The notes below the pieces were generated by a model that made no database searches, was not told where the DNA came from, and saw only the letters and a program-made list of their open reading frames with translations. A DNA stretch of 11,224 nucleotides from an uncultured Oxalobacteraceae bacterium (GTDB taxonomy: Bacteria; Pseudomonadota; Gammaproteobacteria; Burkholderiales; Burkholderiaceae), in assembly GCA_946479255.1 (NCBI GenBank), contig CAMLFK010000160.1, positions 1 to 11,224 on the forward strand, given 5' to 3'. Below are positions 6,419 through 11,224 of this stretch, one piece after another (position 1 is the stretch's first letter; the number at the start of each line of letters is the position of its first letter). The translations under genes and the position numbers were made by a program.

Positions 6419-7435
6419 TTACTCGTTGGGCTGGTGAAGCGAGGTGGAGGCCGCGGCCGGGGTGGCGACGATTTTTTTCAGGATGTTCAGCACCGATACC
6501 ACCGATTTTTCGAGCCGCATCATGCGCTCGTCGAGGTAGGCGGGATGAAGCGCGCCGACCGCCGCTTCGGCTTCGCCCAGCGCATTACTGTCGGCCAGCG
6601 CGGCAGCCTGGGCGGGCGGCAGTTCGAATTCTTCGGCGATGTCGCGGATCACGGTGGCTACATCGGCACCGCTAAAGGCATGCATCTCTTCCAAAAAACC
6701 CATCAGCAGCAGGCGGTCGCACAGGGTGTTGACCTTGCGCGGGATGCCGCCGGTGTGGGCGAAGATGGCGGCGTAGGCATCTTCGCTGAAGGATGGGTCC
6801 TGCTTCCAGCCGACGGTCTGCAGGCGGTGTTCGATGTAGGCCTGGGTTTCGGCGGCGTCCATCGGCCCCAGGTGGTAGCTGGCGATCACGCGCTGGCGCA
6901 GCTGCGACATGGTGGGGCTGTGCAGGGTCTGGCGAAATTCCGGCTGGCCGACCAGGAAGGTCTGCAGCAGGCATTTGTCGGCGGTCTGGAAGTTCGACAG
7001 CATGCGCAGTTCTTCCACCGTGCGGGCGGTCAGGTTCTGGGCTTCGTCGACCACCAGCAGGGCGCGCTTGCCGTCGGCGTCGGCCGCGCGCAGGAACTGT
7101 TCGAGCCGGGTCAGCAGGTCGGTCTTGCTGACGTTTTCGTAGGGCAGGCCGAAAGCCGCCACCACGGAGCGCAGGGTGTCGTCCGAGTCCAGGTGGGTAT
7201 TGACGATGTGGGCGGCGACGATCTGTTCGGACGGCAGGTGGTCGAACAGGTTGCGCACCAGGGTGGTCTTGCCGGCCCCGACTTCGCCGGTGATGACGAT
7301 GAAGCCTTCGCCCTGCGACAGGCCGTACTCGAGGTAGGCCATGGCGCGCTTGTGGCCCTTGCTGCCGTAGAAGAAGTGGGGGTCCGGACGCAGCCGGAAG
7401 GGCTTGGCGCTCAGCCCGTAATATTGTTCATACAT
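6419..7435 (-). CDS. XrtA/PEP-CTERM system-associated ATPase (ExeA-like AAA, TIGR03015-like)
   Basis: A 338-residue AAA ATPase related to ExeA/GspA. It starts MYEQYYGLSAKPFRLRPDP, the typical ExeA-type opening, followed by FFYGSKGHKRAMAYLEYGL (21-39). Walker A is GEVGAGKTT (50-58), Walker B is LLVVDEAQ (126-133) and sensor 1 is LVGQPEFR (161-168); SQLRQRV (177-183) holds candidate arginine fingers, and GGIPRKVN lies in the lid domain. The last roughly 70 residues are an acidic/Ala-rich tail with an amphipathic stretch, MRLEKSVVSVLNILKKIV. ExeA helps assemble type II secretin multimers; in XrtA loci the role of this ATPase is unproven, and an assembly or transport role at the envelope is only inferred. 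No membrane segment is visible. The ATG at 7435 sits 12 bp after the barrel-gene stop, behind GGAG with 7-nt spacing, so the two genes are probably cotranslated. Confidence 0.95.
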   Translation of the reverse strand: MYEQYYGLSAKPFRLRPDPHFFYGSKGHKRAMAYLEYGLSQGEGFIVITGEVGAGKTTLVRNLFDHLPSEQIVAAHIVNTHLDSDDTLRSVVAAFGLPYENVSKTDLLTRLEQFLRAADADGKRALLVVDEAQNLTARTVEELRMLSNFQTADKCLLQTFLVGQPEFRQTLHSPTMSQLRQRVIASYHLGPMDAAETQAYIEHRLQTVGWKQDPSFSEDAYAAIFAHTGGIPRKVNTLCDRLLLMGFLEEMHAFSGADVATVIRDIAEEFELPPAQAAALADSNALGEAEAAVGALHPAYLDERMMRLEKSVVSVLNILKKIVATPAAASTSLHQPNE

Positions 7436-7442
7436 GGCGATG

Positions 7443-7446
7443 CTCC
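7443..7446 (-). promoter_or_regulatory. Ribosome binding site of the ExeA-like ATPase
   Basis: GGAG on the minus strand lies directly after the TAG stop of the barrel gene and 7 nt before the ATPase ATG at 7435. It supports this start and a close translational link between the two genes. Confidence 0.7.
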
Positions 7447-7447
7447 G

Positions 7448-9007
7448 CTAGCGCGTGTAGGTCAGGGATGCCGCGATCGCGTTTTCGCGGTACGGCTGGT
7501 TGTTCACAAAGGCACTGGTGCCTTTGATATGGCGCATTTCCAGCGTCCCGGTCAGATATTTGCCGAAGCGGTGGTTGCCGATCAGACGCTGGGCCCGGTT
7601 AAAACTGCTGAAGCTGGTCGACAGCGATTCGCTCCGGTAGGCATCACTGGACAAGAGCAGCGAGGTGCGCGGCGACACGGTGTAGGTGAAGCTGGCGTTG
7701 GTGCCGCGCTGGACCGTGTTGTCGTTGATCGACGAGCTGCTGTTTCCCAGCAGTTGGCTGTCGCTCTCGCGCACCGACAGGGCGTCACGGCGCGTGCGAT
7801 AGGCGGTAAAAACCAGCATGCTGCGCGCGCCCTTGAGCGCAACCGAGGCGTTGAAGCTTTTCTGCAGGAAGAAGCGGTTGCTGAAAAAGTTGATGCTTTC
7901 GGCCAAAGTCGCCGGCAAGCCGGTGCGGCGCATGTATTCGGCGACCGCCAGCTGGCGCTGCGCCGGGTCGGCGATGTCCGCCTGGAACATACGATCGAGC
8001 AAAGAAGCGGTATCGAAGGTCGCCGGCAGCAGGAAGTTGGAGCGGCTGTTGGTGACCGCGTCGTTATAGATGATGTTCCAGACGGTGCGGCGGCTGCGGT
8101 GCACGGCCTTCAGGCTTTTCGTGGTGCCGACGTAGCGCTTGCCGCCGCTGGCTTCGAGGCTGGTGCGCGAGCTTGGCGTCCAGATGAAACCGCCGGTCCA
8201 GGATGGGCCCTTGGTGACGCCGCCCAGCGAGGTGTAGTCGTACTCGTCGTAGCCGCCGGTCGCGGTCAGGCTCAGTGTGGCGCTGGCGCGATAACGCAGG
8301 CTGGCGACCGCGCTCTGGGTCAGGATGCTTCCGGAGCGGGAATCTTCCAGGTCCTGGCGATTGTAGTTCAAGCCCCAGCCAATGGTCCGGAACGCGCTGC
8401 CGCTGTTCAGGTTCAACAGCACGTTATTGCTTTTCGTATCGCCGAAGCCGGGGTTGTCGCTGTTCACCGCATCGCGGGCCAGGCGCAGCTGCAGGCTGGC
8501 GCTGCTGCCGAAACGGTGCACCAGGTAGGGACTGATGCTGTAGGAAGTCACCGCCGCCTGGTTTTGTTCGGCATAGGCGGCCTCGCGGTAGACCACGCCG
8601 AAGGGCGAGACGCTGCGCTGGGCGCGGTTGGCGCTGGCATTGAAGTACAACAGGTCGTCGACCAGGGTGCCTTGCGCGCCGGCACTGCCTTCGCGCTGGT
8701 TGCGCGCCGTGCCGCTGACCTTTTCGTCGGAAAATTCGTAGTGGCGCAGGCGTACGATCGAGCTGAGCTTCAGACGCGGGCTGTTGTGCATCACCGCCAG
8801 CGACGGCGACAGTTCACTGACCAGCTGGCGCTGCGCCAGATCGCCGGGCTGCAGCGCGACGTTGTCGGTCCAGGTCTCGCGTACCGTCAACGCCGGCACC
8901 ACATCCCAGCTGGCGCCGCTGGCGCTTGGCGCGAGCAGCGTCATCAGGGCGGCCGCCAGCGGCAACAGCCGCGGCAGCCGGGCTGGACTAGCCGTAGTGA
9001 TAGTCAT
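7448..9007 (-). CDS. PEP-CTERM system-associated outer membrane beta-barrel protein (TIGR03016-like)
   Basis: A 519-residue predicted outer-membrane barrel. Residues 1-32 read as a Sec signal: MTITTASPARLPR, then the hydrophobic core LLPLAAALMTLLA and a likely SASGA cleavage site. The mature protein starts SWDVVPALTVRETWTDNV, a typical first strand, followed by many alternating strands such as LKLSSIVRLRHYEF, ASLQLRLARDAV and ATLSLTATGGYDEYDY. Residues about 326-375 look helical and polar (ADPAQRQLAVAEYMRRTGLP) and probably form a large loop or plug rather than strands. The C-terminus ends in ASLTYTR. Function is not known for the family; a role in polysaccharide or protein export is inferred from context. 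The ATG at 9007 overlaps the kinase gene by 20 bp and has only a weak GAAGAG site, which suggests translational coupling. The frame stays open to 9166, but that part lacks a signal peptide and lies in the kinase gene. Confidence 0.9.
   Translation of the reverse strand: MTITTASPARLPRLLPLAAALMTLLAPSASGASWDVVPALTVRETWTDNVALQPGDLAQRQLVSELSPSLAVMHNSPRLKLSSIVRLRHYEFSDEKVSGTARNQREGSAGAQGTLVDDLLYFNASANRAQRSVSPFGVVYREAAYAEQNQAAVTSYSISPYLVHRFGSSASLQLRLARDAVNSDNPGFGDTKSNNVLLNLNSGSAFRTIGWGLNYNRQDLEDSRSGSILTQSAVASLRYRASATLSLTATGGYDEYDYTSLGGVTKGPSWTGGFIWTPSSRTSLEASGGKRYVGTTKSLKAVHRSRRTVWNIIYNDAVTNSRSNFLLPATFDTASLLDRMFQADIADPAQRQLAVAEYMRRTGLPATLAESINFFSNRFFLQKSFNASVALKGARSMLVFTAYRTRRDALSVRESDSQLLGNSSSSINDNTVQRGTNASFTYTVSPRTSLLLSSDAYRSESLSTSFSSFNRAQRLIGNHRFGKYLTGTLEMRHIKGTSAFVNNQPYRENAIAASLTYTR
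7507..7526. repeat. Perfect 9-bp inverted repeat with 2-nt spacer
   Basis: CAAAGGCAC, a 2-nt spacer (TG) and GTGCCTTTG form a perfect inverted repeat inside the 3' end of the barrel gene, over codons for about Lys495 to Val501. In RNA the stem would close on a very small loop, so the outer pairs matter most. No U tract follows on the minus strand, so it does not look like an intrinsic terminator. It could be chance, an mRNA stability hairpin or a protein-binding palindrome. Confidence 0.6.
8988..9007 (-). other. 20-bp out-of-frame gene overlap (kinase tyrosine tail / barrel start)
   Basis: The kinase reads TAT GAC TAT CAC TAC GGC TAG here (Tyr298 to stop), while the barrel gene reads ATG ACT ATC ACT ACG GCT from the next base. 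The tyrosine cluster of one protein and the start of the signal peptide of the next are thus encoded by the same bases. Confidence 0.9.
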
Positions 9008-9899
9008 AGGTCTCTTCAACGCCCGGGAATTCGCGCGATTTGTTATAGATGAGATTGACGTTGGAGCAGCCTTCCAGCTGGCGCAGGGCTTCCTTGACCG
9101 CATGCTGGGTGGTCTTTTCGGATTCGACCACCATGGCGATCTGGCCCATGTGGCTGGCCAGCACATGCGCTTCGCTGGTCAGCAGCAGCGGCGGCGAATC
9201 GAAGATCACCACGCGGTCCGGATAGCGGTGGGCGATTTCGTTGACGAAGCTGCTCATCATCTGGCTGGCCAGCAGTTCGGTGGCGCGTGGGCTGCTGGTG
9301 CCGGCCGGCAGGATGGTGAGGGTCTCGACGTTGGTCTTGAGCAGCACGTCGGCCAGTTCGGTCTCTTCGTCGAGCAGCAGGTCCATCAGGCCGCGCTGGT
9401 TCGGCAAGCCGAAGGTGCGCATCACCGAAGGGCGCGCCACGTCGGCGTCGATCAGCAGCACGGTGTGGTCCAGTTCCATGGCGATGCTCATGGCCAGGTT
9501 GATCGCGCAGTAGGTCTTGCCTTCGCCTGGCAGCGAGCTGGTCACCATGATCAGGTTGCCCGGACGCTCGCCATCCTGGTGGGGCGCGAAGGCGCGCTTG
9601 AGCAGGGGGCGCTTGATGATGCGGAAGTCTTCCACCAGGGTGGTGCGCCCGCCGGCGGCGGTCACCATGCCGAGGTCGCGCATGCGCGCCAGGTCGATCT
9701 CGACCCGCTGGGTGGTGGTCTTGCCGGACGCCTTCCGGCTTGGCGCCGTGGCGGCCACGGGCGCGGACGGCGCTAGCGCTGTTGCCGCCGCTGGCGCGTC
9801 GGCGACGGCCGGCTCTGGTGCCGCTGCCGGCACGATGGCCGCTTCGCCAGCTTCGCGCTGCTGATCCATCCGTTTTGCTGCTTTTTCAATAATGCTCAC
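8988..9899 (-). CDS. XrtA-associated tyrosine autokinase (BY-kinase, CpsD/TIGR03018-like)
   Basis: A 303-residue bacterial tyrosine kinase of the soluble CpsD type, predicted to act with the membrane chain-length protein encoded just upstream and to control polymer length through cycles of autophosphorylation. Motifs are Walker A SSLPGEGKT (121-129), Walker A' LLIDADVARPS (148-158) and Walker B VIFDSPPLL (231-239). The C-terminus TYDYHYG carries three tyrosines (298, 300, 302), a short version of the usual tyrosine cluster. Residues about 20-55 are an Ala/Pro-rich linker, and IEIDL-like sequence at 67-70 leads into the kinase domain. The start is GTG at 9899, behind GGGGA with 6-nt spacing; it opens MSIIEKAAKRM, typical of the family. 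It lies 21 bp after the chain-length gene and its last 20 bp overlap the barrel gene. Kinase and adaptor are split here, as in Gram-positive systems, rather than fused as in Wzc. Confidence 0.95.
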   Translation of the reverse strand: MSIIEKAAKRMDQQREAGEAAIVPAAAPEPAVADAPAAATALAPSAPVAATAPSRKASGKTTTQRVEIDLARMRDLGMVTAAGGRTTLVEDFRIIKRPLLKRAFAPHQDGERPGNLIMVTSSLPGEGKTYCAINLAMSIAMELDHTVLLIDADVARPSVMRTFGLPNQRGLMDLLLDEETELADVLLKTNVETLTILPAGTSSPRATELLASQMMSSFVNEIAHRYPDRVVIFDSPPLLLTSEAHVLASHMGQIAMVVESEKTTQHAVKEALRQLEGCSNVNLIYNKSREFPGVEETYDYHYG

Positions 9900-9905
9900 A
9901 ATTAT

Positions 9906-9910
9906 TCCCC
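9906..9910 (-). promoter_or_regulatory. Ribosome binding site supporting the GTG start of the tyrosine autokinase
   Basis: GGGGA on the minus strand lies 6 nt before the GTG at 9899, within the 21-bp gap after the chain-length gene. It supports GTG rather than the in-frame ATG at residue 11 as the start. Confidence 0.7.
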
Positions 9911-9920
9911 AGTGCTAGGC

Positions 9921-11224
9921 TCAGGCCGACGCTTTGATCAGGATGGCGGCCATGGCGGCGCCGTAGGCGCCGAACAGGGACACCACGGACGCCCACAGGG
10001 CATAGCGCTTTTTCTTGTGGCGCTTTTTCTGCTGGTCGGTCCAGCTCATGCTGATGCTGCCCAGAATCGGCAAGCCGGTCGCTTCACGCAGCGTGGCCTG
10101 GCTGAGGAAGGTCGGGCGGAATTGGCTCATCAGGAAAGCGGCGCCCAGGCCGGCCGCCAGCGCAACGGCAAACACGATCGACATCAGGCGCGGACGGTTG
10201 GGGCCCACTGGTGTGGTCGGGGCAATCGGCGGATCGATCACGCGGAAGGTCATCATGTCGGTGGCCGAGGACAGGTCGCCCGACAGTTTGGCCGATTCGC
10301 GGCGCTCGACCAGCTTCTGGTAATTCTCGCGGTTGACGGCATAGTCGCGGTTGAGCTGGGCCAGCTGGGCTTCGACATCCGGCGCGGAAATACTCTGCGA
10401 CTTCAGGCGTGCCAGGCGCGTGTTGAATTCATCGACCCGCGCCTTGAGCGAGGCTACCCGCGCTTCGGCGGCCGACAAGGCCACCGTCATCTGCTGCAGC
10501 ATCGGGCTGTAGGTGGCGCCCGGATCGGCGGCGCTCGGCTTGTAGTTGCGCTCCTCTTCCTTGCGGCGCTCGGTCAGCTGGGCCAGCAGGCGCTTGGCGC
10601 TGACGATGTCTGGATGCTCTTCGGTAAATTGCATGCGCAGGGCGTCGAGATTCTTGTTGACGGTCTGAATGCGCGTGTCGAGGTCTGGATTGACGTAAGG
10701 CACGGCCACCGGGGCGCCGCTGCTGCTGGCGCCGGCCGAGACGCCCATCTGGCGGCGCAGGGCATTGCGGGCTTGCTCGGCTTCGGCCAGTTCCAGGCGG
10801 GCGGCGCTCAGCTGGTCGGTGCTGCTGACGATCTGGCTGCTGTAATCGGCGCCGCCGCGCGGCAGCAGACCCATGTTCTTGATCTTGAAGTCCTTCAGGG
10901 TGTTTTCCGCCTGCGCCAGCTTTTCTTCGTAGCTCTTGATCTGGTCGTCGATGAACTGCACGGCTTTTTCCGAATCGCCCTTTTTGCCGCCGAAGCTGCC
11001 TTCCACGAAAATGGTCAGTAGCGACTGCACCACGTCCTTGCCCAGCTTGGGGTTGGGATTGTGATAGCTGATGGTGTAGATGTCGTCGCGCTCGGTGCCG
11101 ACGATCGAGATGGCGGAGATCAGCTCGTTCACCTGCTCGTCGTGCTCCTGGGGCGTTTTGTTGCGCACATCCAGGTCGACCATGCGCATGACGCGCTCGA
11201 CGTTGGGGCGGCTGATCAGCGTGC
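9921..11224 (-). CDS. XrtA system polysaccharide chain-length determinant (Wzz/GNVR type; 5' end off window)
   Basis: Some 433 C-terminal residues are visible; the frame is open to the right edge (TLISRPNVERVM lies upstream of the first in-window ATG at 11189), so the start and first membrane segment, perhaps 80 residues, are missing. Numbered from that ATG, a Wzz-like region (IYTISYHNPNPKLGKDVVQS, 37-56) leads into long coiled coils (about 72-105, 120-150, 195-215, 235-265), a GNVR-type segment (AQLNRDYAVNRENYQKLVER, 277-296), a Pro-rich PPIAPTTPVGPNRP stretch (320-333) and a membrane helix at 335-355. After a cytoplasmic part with a basic run (KKRHKKKR, 388-395) there is another hydrophobic segment at 397-418. 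The protein is an inner-membrane copolymerase thought to set polymer length together with the autokinase encoded next. The upstream neighbour, off the window, is likely a Wza-type exporter. Confidence 0.94.
   Translation of the reverse strand, partial: TLISRPNVERVMRMVDLDVRNKTPQEHDEQVNELISAISIVGTERDDIYTISYHNPNPKLGKDVVQSLLTIFVEGSFGGKKGDSEKAVQFIDDQIKSYEEKLAQAENTLKDFKIKNMGLLPRGGADYSSQIVSSTDQLSAARLELAEAEQARNALRRQMGVSAGASSSGAPVAVPYVNPDLDTRIQTVNKNLDALRMQFTEEHPDIVSAKRLLAQLTERRKEEERNYKPSAADPGATYSPMLQQMTVALSAAEARVASLKARVDEFNTRLARLKSQSISAPDVEAQLAQLNRDYAVNRENYQKLVERRESAKLSGDLSSATDMMTFRVIDPPIAPTTPVGPNRPRLMSIVFAVALAAGLGAAFLMSQFRPTFLSQATLREATGLPILGSISMSWTDQQKKRHKKKRYALWASVVSLFGAYGAAMAAILIKASA

Noticed and set aside
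5432..9052. A plus-strand reading frame of about 1,200 codons without a stop, antisense to the deacetylase, ATPase and barrel genes
   Set aside because: The three minus-strand genes share one frame and GC-rich codon use removes stops from the antisense frame. The translation is rich in Gly, Ala, Val, His and Gln with no recognisable domain, and the minus-strand proteins carry clear family motifs.
9008..9166. Upstream in-frame start for the barrel protein
   Set aside because: It would place 53 unrelated residues before the signal peptide and overlap the kinase by more than 170 bp; the ATG at 9007 gives a normal Sec signal.

Overview
The window is a compact stretch of a high-GC proteobacterial chromosome. 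All nine genes lie on the minus strand and point from right to left. The gene set and its order match the exosortase A (XrtA/EpsH) exopolysaccharide loci of biofilm- or floc-forming Gram-negative bacteria. The protein style and base composition suggest a betaproteobacterium, perhaps Oxalobacteraceae such as Massilia, Duganella or Janthinobacterium. That taxonomic guess is an inference; no rRNA or marker gene is present.

Layout in the direction of transcription (right to left): (1) a polysaccharide chain-length determinant of the Wzz type, with its 5' end off the right edge; (2) a separate CpsD-like tyrosine autokinase; (3) a beta-barrel outer-membrane protein of the PEP-CTERM-associated type (TIGR03016-like); (4) an ExeA-like AAA ATPase; (5) a NodB-fold polysaccharide deacetylase; (6) a FemAB/GNAT-type acyl- or aminoacyltransferase; (7) a GT4-like glycosyltransferase of the TIGR03087 type; (8) exosortase A fused to an EpsI (DUF3485) domain; (9) a second GT4 glycosyltransferase of the TIGR03088 type; (10) the N-terminal 160 residues of a class II glutamine amidotransferase/asparagine synthase-like protein, cut by the left edge. 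Items 1 and 10 are partial, so there are eight complete genes and two partial ones.

Intergenic gaps run from overlaps of 20 and 7 bp to at most 41 bp. No terminator, promoter, RNA gene, mobile element or CRISPR array was seen. The whole window therefore reads as the interior of one long operon with translational coupling. No stretch above 41 bp lacks a gene.

Functional picture (family knowledge plus inference): the glycosyltransferases build a repeat unit; the deacetylase, FemAB-like protein and amidotransferase probably modify it or its amino groups; the chain-length protein and kinase control polymer length; the beta-barrel and ATPase may serve export or envelope assembly; and XrtA processes PEP-CTERM-tagged proteins that are thought to act with this polysaccharide outside the cell. 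No PEP-CTERM substrate, Wza-type exporter, flippase or polymerase lies in this window; they would be expected in the flanks or elsewhere. The system type is known. The points most worth a second look are the kinase tyrosine tail that is dual-coded with the next gene's start, the XrtA-EpsI fusion, a perfect 9-bp inverted repeat inside the barrel gene, and the set of poorly characterised modification enzymes.
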